Source: Treponema sp.
Lineage (GTDB): Bacteria > Spirochaetota > Spirochaetia > Treponematales > Treponemataceae
Direction of reading: 5' to 3'
Assembly (NCBI GenBank): GCA_017962415.1
Contig: JAGCVK010000074.1
Coordinates: 1 to 63,331 of the forward strand
Length of the DNA stretch: 63,331 bases
Position numbers and translations under genes: made by a program. Shown piece after piece: positions 51,780 to 59,964 of this stretch (position 1 is the stretch's first letter; every line of letters begins with the position of its first letter). The notes beneath the pieces were generated by a model that was given only the letters and a program-made list of their open reading frames with translations, was not told where the DNA came from and searched no databases.

Positions 51780-53489
51780 CTAATAAACACCCTTAACTAC
51801 CGGAATACTCCAATAGCTGCTATATTTTGCTGTATCTTTGTTTGCTTCTTCCCAAATCGACTGGAGAGCAAAACTTCTTGGCTGCTGAACAATTTTACTT
51901 TCTGCGCTAAACGGCTTAAGTTTGCTCCAGCCGCGCGAAAATAAAATGTGGTGCGAATCCATATTTCCAAAATAAAATGATTTATCGTCTTTCCATTCGC
52001 TATCAGACCAGCGCTTATATTTCAAGCCAGCTCCAAGTGCCGCATCAGCTGGAATCCAGCCAACCTTATCAATATAAAACTCGCACCACCAGTGTAGCTG
52101 AGTTTGCAAATCCTGATTAACAAGCACGCCAGCATCAGTATAAGCTGGAATTTCTGCAGCACGCAAAAGAGCTGTAAAAATTACCGCAAAATCATAAGCG
52201 TCGCCAACACTCGTTCTAATTAAATCAAGCGGGTCAGAATCACCTTTTCTAATATTTGGCATAACCGAATATTTTGTTGAAATATAATTATAAATTAAGC
52301 GCGCCTTATTATACGCATTTTTTTCATTGCCAATAATTTTTGCACAAAGATTTTTTACTTCCAAAGAATCGCTTGGCACAAGAGAATCAGCTTTTAAAGC
52401 TGCGCCCAAAAGATTTTTGTCAGTATTTTTGTACATTCCAATTTTCAAAGGATTTACTTTTGTGCGTTCTTCGTAAACTGTAAGCACAAAAGTCTGCTTA
52501 AATACACTTTTTGGCGTATTGTTTCGGTTCTTTGTAATCTGGTGAATCAAATTATTCTGATAATTTGTAAAAATCGGCTCAGGAACAATCTCTGTAACTT
52601 CAACCAAAGGCTGCGAAGGGCATGTAAAAGGAATCGGGCAGCGCAAAGTAATTGTAGAAACATCATTTGTAACAACATCAGCAATATCCGCAGAATACTG
52701 AACAAGATAAATCTTTTTATTAATGTATTCTTTTGAACCCGCTTCCGTATTTACAGCAAATTCTTTAGGGTCAGATTTTTCGCGCCCAGTATCAACAATA
52801 ACAACGCCCGTACAAGCTCCGTCTGGAACGCGCACACTAATTTCAGTATTCGACCACGAAATATAATCAAAATCATTTTCGTTTGCCGGAATCATATTTT
52901 CAGTCAAAAGCGCAATATTTTTAAATTCCGCCTCGCTAATTTTTTTATTGCAATCCATTGTAAAAAGCACTTTCGACTGATTTTTTGAATCGCCAAAATT
53001 GCTTCCTGTAATCACAAGAGTTTCGCCAACACTAAGCCGTTCAGAAGAAAGCATTGTAATTACAGGTTTTGTAATCTGCTGAACAGAAGTAACAGGAACC
53101 GGAATATCAACTTCATTTGCAAAAAGCGCCGGTTTAGAACGCATTTCTTTTGTTCCAACAATAACAAGTCCGTCCTGAACATTTGCCGGAAGCACAATTT
53201 TAATACAGCTGTCATTCCATGAAATATAAGAACTTGAAGTGAGTTTTGCGCCTGCAATTTCCACATAACTCATATCGCGAACATCACCAAAATTTTCGCC
53301 GTTAATAACAACAAGATCCCCCGGTGCGCCAACCGGAGGAACTATTGAATGAATCACAGGAACTGGCTTGGTTCTATAATTAATTAAAAAGGCAGAACCA
53401 AGTACAACAAAAACAATAAAAACGCCGACAAAAACCCTAAATATGGGATATCGGCGAAATGCATAACTAAATTTTCCAGAAGAGTCCAC
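51780..53489 (-). CDS. Transglutaminase-fold protein with IPT/TIG domains, catalytic Cys lost
   Basis: A 569-residue envelope protein: one membrane helix (about 14-34), two IPT/TIG beta-sandwiches (about 40-125 and 135-240, with PVIHSIVPPVGAPGDLVVINGENFG), a middle region, and a transglutaminase-like core (about 390-500). In the core, RTSVGDAYDFAVIFTALLRA has Ala where the catalytic Cys should be; the partner His (QLHWWCEFY) and Asp (IPADAA) remain. It is therefore probably a binding or scaffold protein. It is last gene of the cysS-sigma-anti-sigma operon. Confidence 0.82.
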   Translation of the reverse strand: MDSSGKFSYAFRRYPIFRVFVGVFIVFVVLGSAFLINYRTKPVPVIHSIVPPVGAPGDLVVINGENFGDVRDMSYVEIAGAKLTSSSYISWNDSCIKIVLPANVQDGLVIVGTKEMRSKPALFANEVDIPVPVTSVQQITKPVITMLSSERLSVGETLVITGSNFGDSKNQSKVLFTMDCNKKISEAEFKNIALLTENMIPANENDFDYISWSNTEISVRVPDGACTGVVIVDTGREKSDPKEFAVNTEAGSKEYINKKIYLVQYSADIADVVTNDVSTITLRCPIPFTCPSQPLVEVTEIVPEPIFTNYQNNLIHQITKNRNNTPKSVFKQTFVLTVYEERTKVNPLKIGMYKNTDKNLLGAALKADSLVPSDSLEVKNLCAKIIGNEKNAYNKARLIYNYISTKYSVMPNIRKGDSDPLDLIRTSVGDAYDFAVIFTALLRAAEIPAYTDAGVLVNQDLQTQLHWWCEFYIDKVGWIPADAALGAGLKYKRWSDSEWKDDKSFYFGNMDSHHILFSRGWSKLKPFSAESKIVQQPRSFALQSIWEEANKDTAKYSSYWSIPVVKGVY

Positions 53490-54217
53490 TAACGCTTACC
53501 TGATGCAACGTCCACAGGAAGATTGATTTCTGTAGTCACAGGAAAATCACCCATTCCAGGAACAGTAATCTTTATAGAAATTGCTTCTTTTTCAAAATCA
53601 GGTCTTAAAACATCAACATCGTTTACATTAGCTGCTGCAAAGGAAGAATGATTTTTTCGCTGCTTTTCAGAAGACAAAACTACATCTTGTATATTACCAG
53701 AAACAACGACACTTCTTCCACTATCAAACAAGAGATTATTTGCAGAAGTAGACTTATTTTTAGAAACTGCTGTAATTGGAACCGCAGAATTTGAACCAAC
53801 AGTTTGTACAAGCGGAGAATTAATTACATTTGAGCTAACCGAAGAACCTGCTGATTTAGCCGAATTAGCAGACTTCAAACCTAAAGGTAAAACAAGGGCA
53901 AAAACCGCAGCCGCCGCAACACCCGATGCAACATAACCAATAACTTTTAATGGCGACTTTTCTGGGGCTCGTCCAACATTTTTACTGTAAGCCATCTTAA
54001 TCTGAAGTCTCTGGAAGCTATCTTCCATAAATTTTGAATCCAACTTAATAGATTCAGCATCAGCCTTAAGCGCTAAATGAAGAGCTTTCATTTTTTCAAG
54101 CTCTTTTTGACAACTCTCACAACTCTGCAAATGCAGTTCATACTCTGCCTTGTAGCTTTCAGGCAGCTCTCCATCGAGATAAACAGAATGAATATCTTTA
54201 CTCGGGCAAAAAGACAT
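53489..54217 (-). CDS. Zinc-finger anti-sigma factor
   Basis: A 242-residue membrane protein with an N-terminal cytosolic ZAS motif (H-x3-C-x2-C: LHLQSCESCQKELEKM) preceded by a His-containing helix, one membrane helix at about 90-115 (GYVASGVAAAAVFALVLPLG), and a Ser/Asn-rich periplasmic tail. It overlaps the upstream sigma gene by 20 bases and touches the transglutaminase-like gene by one base, so all are coupled. It should bind the sigma factor and release it on an envelope or redox signal. Confidence 0.88.
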   Translation of the reverse strand: MSFCPSKDIHSVYLDGELPESYKAEYELHLQSCESCQKELEKMKALHLALKADAESIKLDSKFMEDSFQRLQIKMAYSKNVGRAPEKSPLKVIGYVASGVAAAAVFALVLPLGLKSANSAKSAGSSVSSNVINSPLVQTVGSNSAVPITAVSKNKSTSANNLLFDSGRSVVVSGNIQDVVLSSEKQRKNHSSFAAANVNDVDVLRPDFEKEAISIKITVPGMGDFPVTTEINLPVDVASGKR

Positions 54218-54830
54218 TTTCTTCTCCTATTAATTTTTCTAATTGTTCCCTGGCTCTAAAAATGCGAACCTTTACATTACCTTCCGTAATTCCAAGAATT
54301 CTACCAATTTCTTTATAATTTAAATCGGCATATTCTCGCAGCATCAATACATCTTGCAAATTAGAAGGCAGCTTTTTTAAAGCCTCCCTTGTTTTACTTA
54401 AAGCTTCTTGCTTCAGTAAATCAATTTCCCCAGATTCCGCTTTTCTATGATCCTCATAGAGAACCTTTTCGTAAGCTTTACGCTCACGTTCTTTACGCTT
54501 TATGTAATTAATCGATGCATTTTTAACAACACGAATCAGCCAATACTTGGCATCATTAATCGAAGGAAAAGTAAGATTCTTTTCATTCGCCTTAATTAAT
54601 GAGTCGTGCGCTAAATCTTCAGCAGCCTCTTCATCATTCACAATTCTGTATGAAACTTTAAAGAGCATCTGCATCGTAGCATCATATATTTTCTTAAAAT
54701 CAACTGGTTCGCCCGCATGTAAAGCTTCACAATCTTCCTGCTGATTTCCTAACAAATTACCAAACACACTACTATCCCGAAAGTTACAAAAAATTTTTAA
54801 GAAATTATCCGCGCTTCCATGTCGGACCAT
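54198..54830 (-). CDS. ECF-type RNA polymerase sigma factor
   Basis: A sigma-70 family member of the ECF group (up to 210 residues). Region 2 contains AAEDLAHDSLIKANEK and WLIRVVKNASINYIKRK; region 4 has LKKLPSNLQDVLMLREYADLNYKEIGRILGITEGNVKVRIFRAREQL (landmarks NYKEIGRILG, EGNVKVRIFRAR). I list the longest frame, whose ATG lies 26 bases inside the cysS end, but the first 25-30 residues are atypical and a GTG or TTG start near 54760 is possible. T. pallidum has an ECF sigma next to cysS by recollection. Confidence 0.9.
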   Translation of the reverse strand: MVRHGSADNFLKIFCNFRDSSVFGNLLGNQQEDCEALHAGEPVDFKKIYDATMQMLFKVSYRIVNDEEAAEDLAHDSLIKANEKNLTFPSINDAKYWLIRVVKNASINYIKRKERERKAYEKVLYEDHRKAESGEIDLLKQEALSKTREALKKLPSNLQDVLMLREYADLNYKEIGRILGITEGNVKVRIFRAREQLEKLIGEENVFLPE

Positions 54831-56427
54831 TCGGTGTATCTATAATTATAACACCTCGAGCCGCTAATTGGTTACGAATTTCATCAGCTTTTGCAAAATT
54901 TTTATTCTTTTTTGCTTCAGTTCGTTCTGCTACAAGTGCATCAATTTCTGCCGCTTCTGGATCATCAGAATGAGAATCAACAGCTTGTCCATTATTAGCC
55001 GAAGTTCCATTCAAAGCAGCCTGATTTTTCAAAATTTCAAAACCATTTTTGATTAAATCAAGGCTTAAAACTTTATCCATATAATAAACATTGCCCAAAG
55101 CAACAGCTTCATTTGGATTTATGCGAAGACTTATTTCTTCATTCAAAGCGGCAAAAGCCATTGGTGTCGATAAATCATTTTCCAAAGCTTCAATAAATTT
55201 ATTAACACAACGAACTTCATTTGCTGTCTTTTTATGATTTTTTTCATCATTATAGAATTCAAAAACTCTTTCAAAATTATCAGCAGTCAACTCTTTAATT
55301 CCAAGAGCCGCCCATCTTTCCCAAAGTTTTTTCTCGTTTGAAGCTTTAATCAATTTTGCAATTTTTTGATTCAAAGCTGCACGTCCCTTTTTTGCAGATT
55401 CAAGAGCTTCAAGACTAAACACAAGCTGCTTTCTGTAGTGGCCGTTTAAAAGAAAGAATCTATAATCCAAAGGTTCAAAACCTTTATCTTTTAAAGAAAA
55501 ACCTTTTTCCGCCGGCAAAGAAGTCTGCAAAGTAATAAAATGCCCGCTAGACTTACTCATCTTGCCGCCTTCGAGAATAAGAAACTCATTGTGCAACCAA
55601 TAGTTTACCCACGCACCTTTAGCGCGTTCAGCTTCATCAAAAGAACCTTCGCTCTGAGCAATTTCATTAGTATGATGAACAGGAACGTGGTCAATTCCGC
55701 CAGTGTGAATATCAAAATGCTTACCAAGATACTTCATACTCATAGCAGAGCACTCAATGTGCCAGCCAGGATAACCGCGCCCCCAAGGACTGTCCCAAGT
55801 CATAGCCTGATCTTCAAACTTAGATTTAGTAAACCACAAAACAAAGTCGCCAGGATTACGCTTATTTTCATCAACAACAACAACCTTGCGCTTGCCAGCT
55901 CCAGCCTTAAGTTCATCAAGATTTAAATTTGCAAGTTTTCCATAATCCGGGTAAGTTGAAATATCATAATAAAGATTTCCGCCAGCCATATAAGTATGAC
56001 CATTAGCTTCAATCTTTTTAATCAGCTCAATCATATCGTCAATGTGCTCAGTAGCCTTACAAATAACATCAGGGTGACGAATATTCAAAGCATCAATATC
56101 AGCCATAAAAGCGTCTGTGTAAAATTTTGCAACGTCCAAAACACTTTGATGACGCTCAGCCGCAGATTTTTTCATTTTATCTTCACCATCGTCGCCGTCA
56201 CCAGTAAGATGTCCAACATCAGTAATATTCATAACATGTTGTACATCATAACCGAGCCTTTGCAAAGTATTATCAAGAACGTCCCAACAAACATAAGCAC
56301 GAAGATTTCCAATATGCGCATAATTGTAAACCGTAGGACCGCAACCATAAAAACCAGCATAACCATTTACAAGCGGCTTAAACTCTTCCATTTTGCGTCC
56401 CATAGAATTGTATAATCTCAGTGCCAT
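54805..56427 (-). CDS. cysS: Cysteinyl-tRNA synthetase
   Basis: A 540-residue class I synthetase charging tRNA-Cys. Signature motifs: GCGPTVYNYAHIGNLRAYV (HIGH as HIGN), the zinc-site region GWHIECSAMS with IHTGGIDHVPVHHTNEIAQ, and KMSKSSG. The anticodon-binding C-terminal region ends AKADEIRNQLAARGVIIIDTPNGPTWKRG. It begins the operon with sigma, anti-sigma and transglutaminase-like genes. AGGAG (56435-56439) precedes the ATG and is itself next to a hairpin of repeat copy F. Confidence 0.97.
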   Translation of the reverse strand: MALRLYNSMGRKMEEFKPLVNGYAGFYGCGPTVYNYAHIGNLRAYVCWDVLDNTLQRLGYDVQHVMNITDVGHLTGDGDDGEDKMKKSAAERHQSVLDVAKFYTDAFMADIDALNIRHPDVICKATEHIDDMIELIKKIEANGHTYMAGGNLYYDISTYPDYGKLANLNLDELKAGAGKRKVVVVDENKRNPGDFVLWFTKSKFEDQAMTWDSPWGRGYPGWHIECSAMSMKYLGKHFDIHTGGIDHVPVHHTNEIAQSEGSFDEAERAKGAWVNYWLHNEFLILEGGKMSKSSGHFITLQTSLPAEKGFSLKDKGFEPLDYRFFLLNGHYRKQLVFSLEALESAKKGRAALNQKIAKLIKASNEKKLWERWAALGIKELTADNFERVFEFYNDEKNHKKTANEVRCVNKFIEALENDLSTPMAFAALNEEISLRINPNEAVALGNVYYMDKVLSLDLIKNGFEILKNQAALNGTSANNGQAVDSHSDDPEAAEIDALVAERTEAKKNKNFAKADEIRNQLAARGVIIIDTPNGPTWKRG

Positions 56428-56441
56428 AACATTACTCCTCT

Positions 56442-56535
56442 TGAGGGGGAAGTCTCCCCCTACGCGCCCACTTCGTTGGTCGCTACCCTCTCTGCGGGGA
56501 CAACCAGCAAAGCTGTTTTTCCCCGCAACGCCCCT
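56442..56535. repeat. GC-rich modular intergenic repeat, copy F
   Basis: Between divergent cysS and murB. It has an AGGGGGA-AGTC-TCCCCCT hairpin (56444-56461), the core-like TTGGTCGCTACCCTC, and a TGCGGGGA/TCCCCGCA stem (56493-56527) with an inner AGC/GCT. The first hairpin ends 5 bp from the cysS Shine-Dalgarno, so, if transcribed with cysS, it could modulate initiation. The rest of the gap to 56638 is AT-rich with nothing further. Confidence 0.7.
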
Positions 56536-56638
56536 TTATAAGCCAACAAAAAAAACTTCTCCGTTTATAAATTATATAATTATACTATTTTCGCAAGTCT
56601 TAAACAACATACACCTTTTCCCAAAATCTATTTCACAC

Positions 56639-56644
56639 TATAAT
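56639..56644 (+). promoter_or_regulatory. -10 element six bases before murB
   Basis: Perfect TATAAT followed by AAACAT and ATG 56651. There is no Shine-Dalgarno, so the murB message is probably leaderless. Confidence 0.6.
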
Positions 56645-56650
56645 AAACAT

Positions 56651-57622
56651 ATGATTAATTTTCTTGCGTCAATGTTAAAAGTTGCAAAAATTCCATACAC
56701 AGAAAACGAACCACTTGCACAAAAATCAACATTCAAAGTAGGCGGAACAGCAAAACTATTTATAATGCCACAAAACGCCGAACAGCTTGAATCAGCAATA
56801 AAAGCAATCCGCTCATCAGAAATAAAATACTTTTTAACAGGTGGCGCAAGCAATGTAGTTTTTCCAGACGGAGAATATAACGGCGCAATAATTTCAACAC
56901 AAGGAATAAAAGAAATTTTTTACGAAAGCGACGAACTTTCCGCAGACAACAAAGCGTTAGTAACCTGCCAATGCGGAGTTCCAATGGCAACCTTTGTAGA
57001 CTTTTGTACAAAAAAAGGGCTTAGCGGAGCCGAACAATTTGCAGGCCTACCAGGAACAGTTGGCGGAGCGGTTTATATGAACGCGCGCTGCTTTGACCGC
57101 TCAATAAGCGACATTTTGTATTCTACAACACACCTTGAATTCCAGGATAAAACTTCAAAAACCATAGAAAAACCTTTCGACAAAAATGAATGGGATTACA
57201 AAAAGTCCCCTTTCCAAAATCACCAAAATTCAAGTTCACAGCGCTACCTAGTTCAGGCAACATTCAGTCTTACACCCGCACAACAAACAAGTGCCGCAGC
57301 CGGCGCCCGCGAACAAATAGCTTTGGAGTGCAAAAAATACATAGCCGAGCGCGTTAACAAAGGCCACTTTAAATATCCAAGCGCCGGCAGCGTTTTCAAA
57401 AACAACCACAGCTTTGGAGCGCCTAGCGGCAAATTAATAGACGATTGCGGACTAAAGGGGCTCACAATCGGCGGCGCACAAATCGCGCCCTTTCACGGCA
57501 ACTTCATAATAAACACAGGAACGGCAACTGCCGCCGACATTCGCGCCTTAGTTCAAGCAGCACAAAACGCTGTAAAACAAAAGTTTGGCTTTGACCTTGA
57601 ACCAGAAATAATCTTCGTATAA
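56651..57622 (+). CDS. murB: UDP-N-acetylenolpyruvoylglucosamine reductase
   Basis: A 323-residue FAD enzyme that reduces UDP-GlcNAc-enolpyruvate to UDP-MurNAc in peptidoglycan synthesis. FAD-binding KSTFKVGGTAKLF, LTGGASNVVF, AGLPGTVGGAVYMNA; catalytic-region KYPSAGSVFKN and the C-terminal Glu region IDDCGLKGLTIGGAQI. A frame open to 56393 would run through repeat copy F; ATG 56651 fits the family start. TATAAT lies six bases before it. Confidence 0.96.
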   Translation: MINFLASMLKVAKIPYTENEPLAQKSTFKVGGTAKLFIMPQNAEQLESAIKAIRSSEIKYFLTGGASNVVFPDGEYNGAIISTQGIKEIFYESDELSADNKALVTCQCGVPMATFVDFCTKKGLSGAEQFAGLPGTVGGAVYMNARCFDRSISDILYSTTHLEFQDKTSKTIEKPFDKNEWDYKKSPFQNHQNSSSQRYLVQATFSLTPAQQTSAAAGAREQIALECKKYIAERVNKGHFKYPSAGSVFKNNHSFGAPSGKLIDDCGLKGLTIGGAQIAPFHGNFIINTGTATAADIRALVQAAQNAVKQKFGFDLEPEIIFV

Positions 57623-57691
57623 AACCTTTCATTGACAAATAAAAATTCCAATTCTATACTAAATGATGAATTAAATTAGGAGAGAAGACTC

Positions 57692-58879
57692 TTGCTTCAG
57701 TTACAAATTGTCAGTTTTAGAAGTGGTACATACCTTGTTGTCGAAGGTAAAGAAAACACAGACCATTTCTATATAATCCAAAAAGGAAGCGTTCAATGCT
57801 TTAGAGCCTCAAAAACCGGCACAACCACAAACACTTACGGACCGGGAGACTTCGTTGGCGTTGTTCCGTGTATGTCAGATCATCTCCAAATTGAATCCGC
57901 AGTTGCAACAACTGATGTACTTGCAATCTCCGTTCGCAAAGATCAATATCCAGAATTAATTTCGCAAAACACTCCGGTTGCTCTAAAAATCATAAAAACC
58001 TTTGCAAACAGAATGCGCACAATGAACGAAATGCTTACAAAAGCAACACTTCATTCTGTTGTGCAAGACAATCACGAACAGATTTTTAAGGTTGCAGTTT
58101 TTTACGAAAAAACCGCACGCTCAGATATTGCAGTTTTTGCTTATTATCAATATTTAAAAACAAAACCGCAAGGCCAGAATGCAGAAATCGCAAAACAGAA
58201 ATTTGTTGAGCTCAAAGGCAAAACTCACGCAGTTTATTACGAGCCAACAAACGAAACAAGCCGCACTTATCCAAAAGATACAATGATATTTTCGGAAGCA
58301 CAGAACGGCGCCGATATGTTCATAATCCAGCGCGGCGAAGTTGCAATAACAAAAGTTGTAAACGGAAACGAAGTAACGCTCGCCCTTCTTAAAAAAGGCG
58401 ATATGTTTGGCGAAATGGCTTTAATCGAAAATAAGCCGCGCTCGGCAAATGCAATTGCGCACAGCGATTGCAGCTTAATGGTGATTAACCGTTCAAACTT
58501 TAATCTTATGGTTTCAACTCAACCGCAGCTTGTTGCAAAACTAACAACAACACTCGCAGACCGGCTTTGGTCAATGTATCGCCAGCTGGACAATGCAAAT
58601 CTTTTTGAACCGCTTGCAAAAATGATTGATATGCTTTCGCTTCAAATAGAAAAACAACGACTCAATATTGGAATGAATAAAATGTCTTTACAAACCGAAC
58701 TTACTCCGCAAGATGTTGCAAATATGTGCGGAATTGCAAATCAGTTTCAGCCGCGCGCCATTTTTGAATTTCAAAAATATCAGAATGTCAAAATTGAACA
58801 GGGAAAGATTTTCATAAAAGATGTTCAAGAGCTTATGAAACAAGCCGCATTCTATCGAAAACAAAATAATGAAAAATGA
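57692..58879 (+). CDS. Protein with two cyclic-nucleotide-binding domains
   Basis: A 395-residue cytosolic regulator. Domain 1 (about 10-110) has a degenerate phosphate-binding cassette (GDFVGVVPCMSDH). Domain 2 (about 190-290) has a canonical one (GDMFGEMALIENKPRSANA), so at least one site should bind cAMP or cGMP. A helical region of about 100 residues follows without a clear HTH. The start is TTG 57692, as AGGAG lies upstream. It follows murB by 69 bp; the same neighbours occur in T. pallidum by recollection (TP0089-TP0090). Confidence 0.88.
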   Translation: MLQLQIVSFRSGTYLVVEGKENTDHFYIIQKGSVQCFRASKTGTTTNTYGPGDFVGVVPCMSDHLQIESAVATTDVLAISVRKDQYPELISQNTPVALKIIKTFANRMRTMNEMLTKATLHSVVQDNHEQIFKVAVFYEKTARSDIAVFAYYQYLKTKPQGQNAEIAKQKFVELKGKTHAVYYEPTNETSRTYPKDTMIFSEAQNGADMFIIQRGEVAITKVVNGNEVTLALLKKGDMFGEMALIENKPRSANAIAHSDCSLMVINRSNFNLMVSTQPQLVAKLTTTLADRLWSMYRQLDNANLFEPLAKMIDMLSLQIEKQRLNIGMNKMSLQTELTPQDVANMCGIANQFQPRAIFEFQKYQNVKIEQGKIFIKDVQELMKQAAFYRKQNNEK

Positions 58880-58888
58880 TTTTGTTCC

Positions 58889-58894
58889 GATAAT
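58889..58894 (+). promoter_or_regulatory. -10 element six bases before the 58.9-kb gene
   Basis: GATAAT, then TTAACT, then ATG 58901; no Shine-Dalgarno. The element lies only 10 bp after the stop of the cNMP-binding protein gene. Confidence 0.5.
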
Positions 58895-58900
58895 TTAACT

Positions 58901-59449
58901 ATGAATTTTCACGCAAAAAAAATCTTTGTTTTCTCATTTTCAGTTTTTCTGATTTTTATGTTAACTGCAAATGAACTTCCAAACGGCTACAAAAATATTT
59001 CGCTTGGAATGACCCTCGAAGAAACAAAAAAAAATCTCCTTAAAGAGCCTGATTTTGGATATCACGGCGACCGCGATGTTTCTTTAGTTCCTGGCGCAGA
59101 CACAGTTCTTATAGAAACAGACACAGATAAAGGTTTTGGTTCAGCTTTTCTTACACGCTGCTGGTTTCAGTTTACTTCAAATAAATTATTCATAATTACA
59201 ATAAACATCAATCCAGAAAAAATGGATTATTACAGCATTTTTACAAAACTAAAAGAAAAATATGGCGAACCAAACACTTTTGATCCGCAAAGCGCAACCT
59301 GGAAAAACGATGAAGTTACAATGAGCCTGGAAAAACCATTAACGCTAAAATATGTTGATAATAAACTTTTTAACGAAACACAAAGAAGCATAAAAATTCA
59401 AAAATCAGCTTTAGAAACAACGCAAGAAATGTTCCTTGATGAACTATAA
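58901..59449 (+). CDS. Periplasmic hypothetical protein (182 aa)
   Basis: Not recognised by name. A signal peptide (FVFSFSVFLIFMLTANE) is followed by KNISLGMTLEETKKNLLKEP, a pattern typical of small periplasmic proteins that measure changes in a partner (SmpA/BamE-like GM-s-x-x-E-x-x phrase), and then a beta-alpha-beta body with FTKLKEKYGEPN. No lipobox. It lies between the cNMP-binding protein and a DUF192 lipoprotein. A role in envelope maintenance is possible; I am not sure. Confidence 0.7.
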   Translation: MNFHAKKIFVFSFSVFLIFMLTANELPNGYKNISLGMTLEETKKNLLKEPDFGYHGDRDVSLVPGADTVLIETDTDKGFGSAFLTRCWFQFTSNKLFIITININPEKMDYYSIFTKLKEKYGEPNTFDPQSATWKNDEVTMSLEKPLTLKYVDNKLFNETQRSIKIQKSALETTQEMFLDEL

Positions 59450-59468
59450 TTTATAAAAGAGGAAAAAA

Positions 59469-59921
59469 ATGAAATTTCAAAAAAAATCCGCAATTTTTAT
59501 AACTATTATTTTTTCTTTGATTTCTTTAGGTTCGTGCCGCACAAAAAAGCTTCCGCAAAAAGAACTTAAAATCGTTTGCCAAAACGGAACAGAATTTACT
59601 GTAAAAGCAGAAATTGCAGAAAAAACCGAAGACCGAAATTACGGCTATATGAATCGAAAAGTAATTCCCGAAGGAACTGGAATGCTGTTTGTTTTTGAGC
59701 GCGACCAGATTCTTTCGTTTTGGATGAAAAATACGCCGCACCCGCTTTCAATCGCATACATAGATTCAAAAGGAAAAATCCGCGACATTTTTGATATGAA
59801 GCCTTACAGCCTTTCTTCAATTGTCAGCACGGTGAATGTTCGCTATGCGCTGGAAGTTCCGCAAGGCTGGTACAAAAAAAACGGCATCGCAGTTGGCGAC
59901 ACCGTTTTGATAAACAAATAA
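59469..59921 (+). CDS. DUF192 family lipoprotein
   Basis: A 150-residue secreted protein of the DUF192 family. Lipobox LGSC (residue 23). The conserved core is EKTEDRNYGYMNRKVIPEGTGMLFVFE, ILSFWMKNTPHPLSIAYID and ALEVPQGWYKKNGIAVGD (G-M-L-F and F-W-M-x-N-T are the family's signature). Function is not established; the fold resembles small carbohydrate-associated domains. GAGGAAA precedes the ATG. Confidence 0.92.
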   Translation: MKFQKKSAIFITIIFSLISLGSCRTKKLPQKELKIVCQNGTEFTVKAEIAEKTEDRNYGYMNRKVIPEGTGMLFVFERDQILSFWMKNTPHPLSIAYIDSKGKIRDIFDMKPYSLSSIVSTVNVRYALEVPQGWYKKNGIAVGDTVLINK

Positions 59922-59929
59922 AGGCTTAC

Positions 59930-59948
59930 TGCGGTTATTGCGACCGCA
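59930..59948. terminator. Shared tail-to-tail terminator
   Basis: TGCGGT/ACCGCA 6-bp stem between the convergent stops of the DUF192 and TPR genes, followed by ATTTTAAGATTTT on the plus strand. Moderate strength. Confidence 0.6.
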
Positions 59949-59964
59949 ATTTTAAGATTTTAGC

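Noticed and set aside
56428..56650. T-box or other tRNA-sensing leader for cysS
   Set aside because: No conserved T-box sequence (TGGNACCGCG) is seen; the region is the GC-rich repeat and AT-rich spacer.
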